DNA of 64,000 nucleotides from Limisphaerales bacterium (GTDB taxonomy: Bacteria > Verrucomicrobiota > Verrucomicrobiia > Limisphaerales > UBA1100), in assembly GCA_014382585.1 (NCBI GenBank), contig JACNJL010000048.1, forward strand, positions 1 to 64,000, in the 5' to 3' direction. How positions within the stretch are numbered: position 1 is the first letter of the stretch; each line of letters begins with the position of its first letter. A model generated the notes under the pieces. It made no database searches. It was given only the letters and a program-made list of their open reading frames with translations, and was not told the origin of the DNA. Below are positions 26,696 through 34,671 of the stretch, in pieces. The translations under genes and the position numbers were made by a program.

Positions 26696-28623
26696 CCCGA
26701 CGCTTCCAGCACGATTTTGAATTCCAGCCCGGAGGGCTTGCGGTTTTGGCAGGTGACGGTTCCGTTACAGGCGGTGACGCAGGTTTTTACGATGGCGAGG
26801 CCGAGGCCTACGCCGCCGGTGGCTCGGCCGCGGGAGAGTTCAGGGCGATAAAATGGGTCAAAGATTTTGGGTAAACAGTCTTCCGGCAAGCCCGGGCCAC
26901 AGTCGGTAATGGTGAGGGAAACGGTTTCGTTTTCGCGCCGGGCGGTTACATTGATGGGGCCGGCGTCGCCGGCGTATTGGATCGCATTGCGGAGGAGATT
27001 GCCGAGTGCAAGAGACATTCGCTGCGCGTTGGCGGTTACGGAAATGTCCTCGCTTACCGAAATGTTCATCATCGAGGATTTGGCGCCTTCGCGTTCCATC
27101 ACGCGGTCGATGATTTTGCGGAGGTTTACTGGTTCTAGTTCAACGGACTTAGGCTTCACGCTTTCCTGCGAAAAAAGCAGCAGTTCATTGACCAGTTCGG
27201 ACATATGTTCCATCTCGTCCTGCACATTTTTCACGTATTTTTTTTGCTGATCATCCGCGCGTTGATCGAGGATGCCGAGGGCGACTTGAATGCGCGCGAT
27301 GGGGGAACACAGCTCGTGCGAGATGTCGCCAAGGAATCGCCGTTGGCCTTTGACAAATCCATCGAGCCGGTCGGCCATATGATCGACCGCCTGACCGACG
27401 CGGCCAATTTCGTCGGTGCGTTCGGTGCTGACTCGGGTGTTGAAATTTCCTTCTGCAATTTGTTCTGTGGCGGCGGTGATCTCCGCGATGGGTTGGGTGA
27501 TGTTGCGCACCATTGGCAACCAGAAAAGCACGGAAAGCACCACAGCCAAAATGAGGAGATTCACCCATCGCAATGGATCGGAAAAGAGACCGGCGCCGCC
27601 CATCGTGTCGGACACTGTGACGAGCGTGGCAAAGTACTGGGCTTGACTTCGCCCTCGTTGCACCCGGCGCAGCCCGATAAGATTTTCGCTGGGGAGTTCT
27701 TCGCTGCCCTCAGCCCGAACCACCACGGGAATATCTACGCCCGCCCAATACCGTGCTTTGGGCTTGTCCGTTTTAATCATAAAAACTGCGGCGGGTGGAG
27801 CGGATGGTCGGCTCTTCGGAGGACTCCCACCACCCGGAGTGGGTCTGGATTCGTTGCCGCCCGAATTTGAACCGCTGCGTTGTCGCAGCCAGGCTTCCAA
27901 TTCAGCTTTGCTTAACTGGTTGTCTTTGTTGGTGTCGGCCCCGGTCATTATTTCTGTGATTTGTTCGGGCCTGATGGGATTTCGCCGTCGACTGAAAGGA
28001 CTGCTGCTGCGGGTGCCGCGCTGGACAATTTCCTCATATTTTTTGCGCTGATCTTCATCGAGCAACTCATCCATCTTGTCTCGATAGTTCTGCATTATTT
28101 TACTGAGCAACTCGCGCGATTGGGTGAAGCGTTCTTCACGGGGTAATTCCCGTAAGGTGGAGTTGGTCCAAATACTACGAAGGGCCTGATCGCGCTCGAG
28201 CCTGACAGAAGAGTATTTTTCTTGTTGTTCCTCATTCAATTTAAGTTGCTCGGCCAAGCTTGGCGGTCGTTCACGAGGCGGGCCGGGGCGGGGAAGGGTG
28301 GCGATTTTTTCACGAACCGCTTCGGGGATTTTCAGGGAATCATCCACCAGCGATTGGCCGTCAGCGCCCACCAGATGAAAATCCACTTTGTAAATTTCAG
28401 AAAACTTTCTCAGCTCATTCGGCCAGTCCTCGCGCAGCCGGTTGGTAAGTCCTCCGGAAATAACCTGAGCGACTTGGCGCACCCGTTGTTCGGATGGGCC
28501 AACGAACGGCGAGCCGGGGCCGATTTGAAATTCGTAAACTGCCCAGATCATTGCGCCAATCAGCAACAGGTTCAAAAAGAACCATGCGAAAATTTTGGTA
28601 AAAAGTGTGCCGCGAATCTTCAT
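26692..28623 (-). CDS. CpxA-like sensor histidine kinase with LTxxQ-like and EF-hand sensor segments
   Basis: 643 residues. Transmembrane segment 1 spans about 9-31 and segment 2 about 353-371. Between them is an unusually long extracytoplasmic region: a helical LTxxQ/CpxP/Spy-like stretch (about 119-202, with LAEQLKLNEEQQEKY and LLDEDQRKKYEEIV), and a canonical EF-hand loop DTNKDNQLSKAE (230-241), then a Gly/Ser/Pro-rich linker. After segment 2 come HAMP (372-425), HisKA with phospho-acceptor H436 in DISHELCSPI, and HATPase with NLLRNAIQYAG, DCGPGLPED and GGVGLGLAIVK. It acts with the OmpR-family regulator encoded 7 nt upstream. The sensor suggests envelope-stress and/or calcium input (inference). 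Confidence 0.92.
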   Translation of the reverse strand: MKIRGTLFTKIFAWFFLNLLLIGAMIWAVYEFQIGPGSPFVGPSEQRVRQVAQVISGGLTNRLREDWPNELRKFSEIYKVDFHLVGADGQSLVDDSLKIPEAVREKIATLPRPGPPRERPPSLAEQLKLNEEQQEKYSSVRLERDQALRSIWTNSTLRELPREERFTQSRELLSKIMQNYRDKMDELLDEDQRKKYEEIVQRGTRSSSPFSRRRNPIRPEQITEIMTGADTNKDNQLSKAELEAWLRQRSGSNSGGNESRPTPGGGSPPKSRPSAPPAAVFMIKTDKPKARYWAGVDIPVVVRAEGSEELPSENLIGLRRVQRGRSQAQYFATLVTVSDTMGGAGLFSDPLRWVNLLILAVVLSVLFWLPMVRNITQPIAEITAATEQIAEGNFNTRVSTERTDEIGRVGQAVDHMADRLDGFVKGQRRFLGDISHELCSPIARIQVALGILDQRADDQQKKYVKNVQDEMEHMSELVNELLLFSQESVKPKSVELEPVNLRKIIDRVMEREGAKSSMMNISVSEDISVTANAQRMSLALGNLLRNAIQYAGDAGPINVTARRENETVSLTITDCGPGLPEDCLPKIFDPFYRPELSRGRATGGVGLGLAIVKTCVTACNGTVTCQNRKPSGLEFKIVLEASG

Positions 28624-28630
28624 TGGAATT

Positions 28631-29386
28631 TCATTGCTTGATCATCATGTATCCGATTGAGCGGACGGTTTGGATGAAGGTGGGTGCCTTGGGATCGTCG
28701 CCGAGCTTTTGCCGCAGGGCGCTCACGTGGACGTCGATGGAGCGATCGAATACTTCGTAATTGCGTCCGGTAACGTCATCGAGAATCTGTTCGCGCGATT
28801 TCACCCGGCCGCGTGCGCGGGCGAGGCTCAGCAGCAGGTCGAATTCCAGCGAGGTTAGCTTCAGCGGCACATCGCCTAAAGCGGCAGTGCGTGAGCCGGG
28901 CGAAATCACGAGGTCGCCATTGGTGAGATTCGCTTCGATCTCCGTTGCGCTTCCTGCATCGGTTTTCGATTGAGTCCGCCGCATCACCGCGCGCAATCGC
29001 GCCAGTAGCTCGCGGGTGGAAAATGTTTTGGGCAAGTAATCATCCGCACCGATCTCCAGCCCCACCACCCGGTCGGCCTCATCGCCACGTCCGGTGAGCA
29101 TCAACACGGGCACATTGGATTGATGGCGAATAGCCTTGAGTACTTCAAAGCCATCCATGCCCGGCAGCATCACATCCAGAATCACCGCGTGGTAATCGCC
29201 GGCGAGCACCATCTCCAGCCCGTCGGTCCCGGTGTTGGCCGAGGCCACATCGTAACCGAGTGGGGCGAGGTAATCGCCGATCAATTCACATAGCTTCGGA
29301 TCATCATCGATGATGATAATCGGCGTGGCTGCCGAGGTGGATCCCGGTGCGGCGGCGTCCGGCTGGATGTTCATTGCTTGGCTCAT
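28631..29386 (-). CDS. OmpR-family response regulator (CpxR-like)
   Basis: 251 residues. Receiver domain: acidic pocket IIIDDDPKL (about 24-32), phospho-acceptor Asp in VILDVMLPGMDGFEV (about residue 71), Thr in MLTGRGDEADR, and the conserved Lys in DDYLPKTF. The C-terminal winged helix is of the OmpR/PhoB type (LTSLEFDLLLSLARARGRVKSREQI and the RSIDVHVSALRQKLGDD recognition part). A 23-residue Ala/Pro-rich leader precedes the receiver; MNIQP at 29374 is an alternative start. GTAAA-type repeats at 29416-29495 lie directly upstream and probably bind this regulator (autoregulation, inferred). Confidence 0.93.
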   Translation of the reverse strand: MSQAMNIQPDAAAPGSTSAATPIIIIDDDPKLCELIGDYLAPLGYDVASANTGTDGLEMVLAGDYHAVILDVMLPGMDGFEVLKAIRHQSNVPVLMLTGRGDEADRVVGLEIGADDYLPKTFSTRELLARLRAVMRRTQSKTDAGSATEIEANLTNGDLVISPGSRTAALGDVPLKLTSLEFDLLLSLARARGRVKSREQILDDVTGRNYEVFDRSIDVHVSALRQKLGDDPKAPTFIQTVRSIGYMMIKQ

Positions 29387-29415
29387 CGCATGGTGCTACC
29401 TGCGTCTGGGAGCAG

Positions 29416-29495
29416 TTTACCCGTTTTTGCACGTTTCTTCCCCAAACTTTACAACACTTTACATTTTTCAGGCCCCGTTCACACAACTTCTTTAC
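29416..29495 (-). promoter_or_regulatory. CpxR-box-like GTAAA repeats upstream of the response regulator
   Basis: On the minus strand GTAAA-N5-GTAAA occurs exactly at 29462-29448, identical to the CpxR box known from E. coli. Two more GTAAA half-sites lie at 29495-29491 and 29420-29416, spaced about three helical turns from the central pair. The region lies between the divergent regulator and ECF sigma genes, so either or both could be controlled. Confidence 0.6.
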
Positions 29496-29566
29496 ATCCA
29501 ACGAGTCTAATGAATCAAGCAGATGCGATGCATCTTGGCTGACGGAAAACAAACTCGAGGAAAAAA

Positions 29567-30262
29567 ATGAGCACAATGAGCATGGTGATCGCGGGAATGG
29601 CCGATTGCGCAACGCGCAATGAAGTTGACGAATTGATCGAATCGGATGCCTCGATCCTGCGCCGTATTCAAAATGGCGAGCCGGAGGCGTTTGAGATTTT
29701 GGTTGCCCGTTATAAAAATCGGGTGTTTGGAATCCTCACCCATTACGAGCGCGACGCGCACAAAGTTGAAGACCTCGCGCAAGACACTTTTCTCAAAGCG
29801 TGGCGCAATCTGAAACAATACCGCGCCCAATCGCCCTTCGAGTATTGGATTTCTCGCATTGCCAGCAACGTGGCGCGCGATCATCTGCGGCGCATCCAGC
29901 GGCGCATTCGCGAAACCAGCTTCGAGGATCTGGGCGAGAGCTCCATCGATTGGCTGAGCACCGGCAACGTGAATCGTCAGCTCAATGTGCATGAAGCGCG
30001 CCAACTGCTTGAGTACGCGATGAATGCGCTCACCCCCCTCAGCCGCGTGATCCTCACGATGCGCGAGATCGAAGGTCGCAGCCTGAAAGAGGTTAGCAAA
30101 TTCACCGGCCAATCCGTCGACTCCGTAAAAGTCCGTTGCCATCGCGCAAAAGTTAAAATGCGCGAGACCCTCCAGCACCTTCAGGAAAAAGAAAACCGCG
30201 CCCTCGCCTCAAAGCAAACTGATTGGCAGCTGTTTTTGGAAGTTGCCCCGATGGCTGTTTAG
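29567..30262 (+). CDS. ECF-type RNA polymerase sigma factor
   Basis: 231 residues. Region 2 is FEILVARYKNRVFGI followed by DLAQDTFLKAWRNL and FEYWISRIASNVARDHLRR (about 40-105). Region 4 is LTPLSRVILTMREIEGRSLKEVSKFTG followed by VKVRCHRAKVKMRETL (about 150-205). GAGG lies 6 nt before ATG 29567. No anti-sigma factor gene is next to it; the following gene encodes a ceramidase-like enzyme. It is divergent from the CpxR-like regulator and shares the region with GTAAA repeats, so it might belong to the same stress regulon (inference). Confidence 0.93.
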   Translation: MSTMSMVIAGMADCATRNEVDELIESDASILRRIQNGEPEAFEILVARYKNRVFGILTHYERDAHKVEDLAQDTFLKAWRNLKQYRAQSPFEYWISRIASNVARDHLRRIQRRIRETSFEDLGESSIDWLSTGNVNRQLNVHEARQLLEYAMNALTPLSRVILTMREIEGRSLKEVSKFTGQSVDSVKVRCHRAKVKMRETLQHLQEKENRALASKQTDWQLFLEVAPMAV

Positions 30263-30317
30263 CCGATTCCCACCCCATTTCGCTTTACGCCGACGCTTGC
30301 GCCGCTACGCTTGGCGT

Positions 30318-31829
30318 ATGCACTCCCTCGTTTCGCATTCACGAATCCTCGCCCTCTGTATTAGTTTACTCTTCATTGGAAAAACAAATGCCGCCGTCCT
30401 CATGGCGGGTGCTGCCAAAGTGGATATCACCGATGAGCGCGGGCCGGTGAACGATCGTCTTTACGCGCGCGCGCTGGTTTTGAAAAGTGGCGGCACCACT
30501 GCCGTGTTGGTCTCCATCGATGCTGTGGCTATCGGCGGTATCGGCCGCATCAAGGACGATTTTTTGCCGAACGTCCGCACCAAACTGCAACAGGAAATGG
30601 GCATTGCACCGGGCAATACTCTTTTCAACGCCAGTCATTGCCACGGCTTGGTGCATCCGGAAGTGGAGACCCGTACTGTGGCGGCGGTGCGGGCGGCGAT
30701 GAACAACCTCGTGCCCGCGAAGGCCGGTGCGGGGGTGGGGTGCGAGACGCGCATCATGGAAAACCGTCGGCTCATTTTGAAGGACGGTCGTACCGTGGAC
30801 GTGCGTCACGCCTACTCGCTGCCACCGGATGAATTGGTCGCCGCCGTCGGCCCGGTGGATCCGGAAATCGGCGTGTTACGGCTCGACCGGCTTGATGGAA
30901 AACCATTGGCCGTCGTTTATAATTTTGCCTGTCACCCCATTCAAAATGTGCCCAGCGGCGGCAACACCGCCGACATCACCGGTTTTTCCTCCAAGACCAT
31001 TGAGGAAAATCTGGGTAAAGATTGTATCGCGCTGTTTGTTCAAGGCTGTGGCGGCGACATTAATCCCATCAATTACAAATCCGTCAACCACCTGCGCAGT
31101 GCCGAGCCGCTCGGACTGATGCTCGGCTTGAGCACGCTGCGCGCCGTGCGGGAAATCAAAAGCCAACCCGGTCAGCCGTTGGTCATTCATAGCGAAAAAC
31201 TCAAGCTCCCCCGCGCTGACCACGCCCCGCGCATTGCCAAGATGGAAGCGGAGCTCAAACAATTGGCGGAGTCACTCAACGGCACGTTTTTAAATCTGAA
31301 CACCTTTCTGCCACTCGCCGCGAAGCACGGGCTTGCGCCTGATTTCCCCTCGCTCAATTCCTACCGCTACCTGCACGAGCACAAAATGGGCCGCACCGGA
31401 TTGGAAAAAATGGATGCCAAAAACCGCGCCAATTTGCAGGCGTACATCGCCAACATCCACAAGATGGAACAAATCACCCGCATCAACACCAACCTCCGCC
31501 TGCTCAAGCGTCACCAAAAAGACGGCTATGGCTCCGGCGTTAAGACTATTGAAGTCGAAATCGCCGGACTGCGTGTGGGTGACTTTGTGCTCACAACATT
31601 CCCCGGCGAATTGACCGTCCCGATCGGTCTCAACATCAAAAAAGCGTCGAAACACAAACTCACTTTCGTGGCCGGCTATACCAACGGCTACATTTTTTAT
31701 TCGCCCACCGCGGAGCAACTGAAAAACGCAGGTGGCGCGCAGGAGGACAGCGATTGTCTGCTGGCTCCCGCGTGGCAGAAAATCTTCGAAACCAAGGCCG
31801 GTGTCATCATCGGTAGATTAACAAAATAA
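30318..31829 (+). CDS. Neutral/alkaline ceramidase-like exported amidase
   Basis: 503 residues. A signal peptide (RILALCISLLFIGKTNA) is followed by a domain matching the N-terminal domain of neutral/alkaline non-lysosomal ceramidases: GAAKVDITDERGPVNDRLYARAL, then NASHCHG (104-110, the first zinc-histidine motif), FACHPIQNV (second zinc histidine) and QGCGGDINP. Such enzymes are zinc amidases that hydrolyse N-acyl bonds; many relatives in PVC bacteria act on unknown substrates. The C-terminal Ig-like domain of true ceramidases is not obvious. MHSLV (30318) is preferred to the upstream ATG at 30243, which overlaps the sigma-factor gene. Confidence 0.85.
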   Translation: MHSLVSHSRILALCISLLFIGKTNAAVLMAGAAKVDITDERGPVNDRLYARALVLKSGGTTAVLVSIDAVAIGGIGRIKDDFLPNVRTKLQQEMGIAPGNTLFNASHCHGLVHPEVETRTVAAVRAAMNNLVPAKAGAGVGCETRIMENRRLILKDGRTVDVRHAYSLPPDELVAAVGPVDPEIGVLRLDRLDGKPLAVVYNFACHPIQNVPSGGNTADITGFSSKTIEENLGKDCIALFVQGCGGDINPINYKSVNHLRSAEPLGLMLGLSTLRAVREIKSQPGQPLVIHSEKLKLPRADHAPRIAKMEAELKQLAESLNGTFLNLNTFLPLAAKHGLAPDFPSLNSYRYLHEHKMGRTGLEKMDAKNRANLQAYIANIHKMEQITRINTNLRLLKRHQKDGYGSGVKTIEVEIAGLRVGDFVLTTFPGELTVPIGLNIKKASKHKLTFVAGYTNGYIFYSPTAEQLKNAGGAQEDSDCLLAPAWQKIFETKAGVIIGRLTK

Positions 31830-31868
31830 ATTTGATCGCGGCTGTTGTGATTTTTTTCCGGCAAGTTC

Positions 31869-32804
31869 ATGCCCCCAAAACGAATGAAAAACATAATCCT
31901 ATCCATCTTACTTTTTGCAACTTGCTCAGTGCAGGGCGCCGACTCAATATTCAATTTGCCGGCCCGGAATCTTGCGACGCCAGAGGCCGTGCCGGACATT
32001 CGAACCGTGAAGGCGGATCTCGTGCTGCCGCCGTTATCTAAAGGAGCGGCTGCGGTCGGGAAACGTGTTAAACAAACTCATTCCGATTGGCGGGATACGA
32101 AAATTTACCATGTGCTGTTCCTGCCGCGAGATTGGAAGCCTGAAGCAAAGCTGCCCGTGATCGTGGAATTTGCCGGCAACGGACCTTATCGAAGCCGGTT
32201 TGGCGATGTGAGCACCGGCAAACCGGAGGGCAGCAAAATGGGTTTAGGAATTTCTGGAGGCAACGGGTTCATTTGGGTTTGCCTGCCCTACCTGAATCAT
32301 ACCGGCACACGCAACGTAACGCAATGGTGGGGCGATGCGCCGAAATACGATGTGCGACCCACGGTGGAGTATTGCAAAAAAACGGTGCCGTGGATTTGCA
32401 AACAATACGGAGGCGATCCCGGGCGCGTCATCCTCTGCGGTTTCTCACGCGGGGCAATCGCCTGTAATTTTGTGGGGCTTCATGACGACGCGATCGCCAA
32501 GCTTTGGTGCGCGTTCATCCCCTATAGTCATTACGACGGCGTGAATGAGCGTTGGGGGTATCCCGGCGCGGATCGCAAATCGGCTTTGATCCGGCTCAAG
32601 CGTTTGGGAGATCGACCGCAGTTGATCTGTCACGAAGGTAACGGCATCGCGGCTACCCGGCGTTGGGTGGAATCCACCGGGATCAAGAGCCCGATTACGT
32701 TTCGCTCCACGGGTTTTCGCAACCACAACGACGCCTGGCTGTTGCGCCCCAGCTCCTCCCGCTCGGCATTGCGTCACTGGTTGGGCAGTACATTGGCAAA
32801 TTAG
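31869..32804 (+). CDS. Exported alpha/beta-hydrolase-like protein
   Basis: 311 residues with a signal peptide (LSILLFATCSVQGA). An alpha/beta-hydrolase core is suggested by PVIVEFAGNGPY (oxyanion-side strand), the nucleophile elbow CGFSRGAIA, and late His residues in FRNHNDAW. It resembles PHB-depolymerase or dienelactone-hydrolase-like esterases but I cannot name a family. ATG 31884 (MKNII) is an alternative start. It sits 39 nt after the ceramidase-like gene on the same strand, so co-transcription is likely. Confidence 0.8.
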   Translation: MPPKRMKNIILSILLFATCSVQGADSIFNLPARNLATPEAVPDIRTVKADLVLPPLSKGAAAVGKRVKQTHSDWRDTKIYHVLFLPRDWKPEAKLPVIVEFAGNGPYRSRFGDVSTGKPEGSKMGLGISGGNGFIWVCLPYLNHTGTRNVTQWWGDAPKYDVRPTVEYCKKTVPWICKQYGGDPGRVILCGFSRGAIACNFVGLHDDAIAKLWCAFIPYSHYDGVNERWGYPGADRKSALIRLKRLGDRPQLICHEGNGIAATRRWVESTGIKSPITFRSTGFRNHNDAWLLRPSSSRSALRHWLGSTLAN

Positions 32805-32844
32805 CCGTTGCATGGTATGGGCCGCTAAGGTAGGTTCATCAGCC

Positions 32845-33780
32845 ATGAAACCCATTAAACATTACTCCACCCGCATGGCGCTGGCCGTCATGTTTTCCAC
32901 GCTGTTCGTGAGCACCGCCCTAGCCGAAGAAGGCTGGTTGGTGGACTTCGAAAAAGCCAAAGCCCAAGCCGCCAAGGAAGGCAAACCCATCCTGATGGAA
33001 TTCACCGGTTCAGACTGGTGCCCGCCCTGCAAAGCACTGCACAAAAACGTGTTGGTGAAAGACATCTTCAAAAATGAAATGCCCAAGCATTACATTTTGC
33101 TGAAGCTCGACAGCCCGCGCGATAAATCCAAAACCACCGACGCGGAAAAGGCCCAGTACAAAGAACTATCTGCCCATTACAAAGTGCGCGGCGTGCCGTC
33201 GATTTTCCTAACCGACGCTGAAGGCAAACCCTTCTTTTCCAACTCCGGCTATGGCGGCCAATCCGCTGATGAATGGGTGGAACAAATGGTCGGCAAATCC
33301 CGCATCCCCAAAGCATTGGCCCAAGCTGAAAAAGCCAAGGGCATTGAGCGGGCTAAACTACTCGACACTGCGCTGACGCTGATGGGTTCCAAATTCGCCA
33401 ACGAAAGCCACAGTGAAAAGATTGATGAAATCATCAAGCTCGATGCAAAGAATAAAGCCGGCCTCAAAGTTAAATACGAAGGCGCCCGTAAGGCTGCCGT
33501 TTTCAAGGATGCGCTCACGCAAATCATGAGCGACAATCGCGGCGCCAAGACCGAGGTGCTGATTGCCAAAGTCGATGCTCTGGTGAACAAAGAAAAAGCC
33601 ACCGGTGAATCCCTGCAACAAGCATTGTTTATGCAATCCTCCATTATGTTCCAAGCCAAGAAAAAGGATGAAGCCGAGAAGCTCCTGATCAAGGCCCAAA
33701 AAGCCGCACCCAAGAGCGATACGGCCAAGCGCATTGATCAAATACTGAAACAATACTTCGGCAAGAAAAACTCCATCTAA
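32845..33780 (+). CDS. Exported thioredoxin-fold protein (DsbD-gamma/TlpA-like) with helical tail
   Basis: 311 residues. A signal peptide (MALAVMFSTLFVSTALA) is followed by a thioredoxin domain (about 30-150) with the active-site motif SDWCPPCKALHKNV (Cys59 and Cys62) and the cis-Pro region VRGVPSIFL. The remaining 150 residues are Lys/Ala-rich and helical, reminiscent of tetratricopeptide-type repeats. It is likely a periplasmic thiol-disulphide oxidoreductase. It is a monocistronic unit with a strong terminator at 33811-33838. Confidence 0.88.
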   Translation: MKPIKHYSTRMALAVMFSTLFVSTALAEEGWLVDFEKAKAQAAKEGKPILMEFTGSDWCPPCKALHKNVLVKDIFKNEMPKHYILLKLDSPRDKSKTTDAEKAQYKELSAHYKVRGVPSIFLTDAEGKPFFSNSGYGGQSADEWVEQMVGKSRIPKALAQAEKAKGIERAKLLDTALTLMGSKFANESHSEKIDEIIKLDAKNKAGLKVKYEGARKAAVFKDALTQIMSDNRGAKTEVLIAKVDALVNKEKATGESLQQALFMQSSIMFQAKKKDEAEKLLIKAQKAAPKSDTAKRIDQILKQYFGKKNSI

Positions 33781-33810
33781 GCACCGATCACCAAACCCAA
33801 ATTCACCCAA

Positions 33811-33838
33811 CGGGGCAGGGCAACCTGCCCCGTTTTTT
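33811..33838 (+). terminator. Rho-independent terminator after the thioredoxin-like gene
   Basis: CGGGGCAGG pairs perfectly with CCTGCCCCG around a GCAA tetraloop and is followed by six T. It lies 30 nt downstream of the stop codon. Confidence 0.95.
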
Positions 33839-33908
33839 ATCGGCCCCTGTCAATAGTTCCCGCTTGCCGCGCGTATCCACATTCGCCACAAATGCTGCAG
33901 GAGGTTTT

Positions 33909-34439
33909 ATGGATCGCATTAGGGAATACACTCAGGAAAATTTACCCATTATCATTCATGTTTGGGGGCCGAAAATTTTAATGGCGGCCGCGCTGCTCTT
34001 TGTCTTTTGGATTGCCTCACGCATTGTCCGCAAAACCATCTCCGCCGCCGGCGAGAAAGCCTCCCTTGATTATTCCGTCGTGCGCCTGTTGGCGATGGCC
34101 GCCCGTGTCACGCTGTTGGTCGCCGGCCTCATCACCGCGCTCGGCACACTGGGCGTGGATGTCTCTGCCCTTGTCGCTGGCCTTGGTCTCACCGGTTTCG
34201 CCCTCGGCTTCGCGGTGAAAGACACCATCTCCAACATCCTCGCCGGTGTGTTGCTGCTCGTCTACCGCCCCTTTTCCAAACAGGATTTCGTGGAAGTCAA
34301 AGGCATGTCCGGCGAAGTCACCGCCATCGACCTTCGCTACACCACCCTGCAACACGCCGGCCAAAAAATCCTCCTCCCCAATTCCCTCCTCTTCACCAAC
34401 CCCATCACCATCGGCAAAGCCGAGAGCGACGAAGGTTAG
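33909..34439 (+). CDS. MscS-family mechanosensitive channel, C-terminally short
   Basis: 176 residues from ATG 33909, which has AGGAGG 5-6 nt upstream; a longer frame exists but lacks a site. Three membrane segments are visible (about 14-36, 55-78 and 80-115); the third is the Gly/Ala-rich pore helix (LGLTGFALGFAVKDTISNILAG). The following beta-domain (FVEVKGMSGEVTAIDLRYTTL, then ILLPNSLLFTNPI) is typical MscS. The protein stops soon after, lacking the usual C-terminal alpha/beta domain (MscS is about 286 aa). Its final codons (SDEG-stop) are the first unit of the 15-bp tandem array. The end therefore appears to have been replaced by repeat DNA. Confidence 0.86.
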   Translation: MDRIREYTQENLPIIIHVWGPKILMAAALLFVFWIASRIVRKTISAAGEKASLDYSVVRLLAMAARVTLLVAGLITALGTLGVDVSALVAGLGLTGFALGFAVKDTISNILAGVLLLVYRPFSKQDFVEVKGMSGEVTAIDLRYTTLQHAGQKILLPNSLLFTNPITIGKAESDEG

Positions 34440-34573
34440 AGCGACGAAGGTTAGAGCGACGAAGGTTAGATCGACGAAGGTTAGATCGACGAAGGTTAGA
34501 TCGACGAAGGTTAGATCGACGAAGGTTAGATCGACGAAGGTTAGATCGACGAAGGTTAGATCGACGAAGGTTA
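34424..34573 (+). repeat. 15-bp tandem repeat array, ten units
   Basis: Ten perfect head-to-tail units: three of GAGCGACGAAGGTTA, then seven of GATCGACGAAGGTTA (150 bp). The first unit supplies the last codons and the TAG stop of the MscS gene. The unit length is a multiple of three, so expansion or contraction would not alter that end. Several stacked stop codons occur in that frame. Confidence 0.97.
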
Positions 34574-34595
34574 GGGCGTAACGGATTGGGCACCA

Positions 34596-34651
34596 AGGTA
34601 GGGCGTGCTCTCCGAGCGCGCCAAGGCGGTTTCGGAGAAACCGCCCTACCT
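34596..34651. repeat. REP-like palindromic element after the tandem array
   Basis: The element is bounded by AGGTAGGGCG (34596-34605) and its reverse complement CGCCCTACCT (34642-34651). Inside is a hairpin GGCGGTTT-C-GGAG-AAACCGCC. It lies 20 nt after the stop of the PhoD-like gene on the minus strand and could act there as a transcript end or stabiliser. Confidence 0.75.
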
Positions 34652-34671
34652 ATCTATGCGGGCAGAGGAAA

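Noticed and set aside
34424-34573. Tandem array considered as a CRISPR
   Set aside because: The units are adjacent with no unique spacers, and no cas genes are present.
34405-34596. Minus-strand ORF of repeating LRRSN units resembling a leucine-rich-repeat protein
   Set aside because: It is only the 15-bp tandem array read in one frame; there is no start context and no real LRR spacing.
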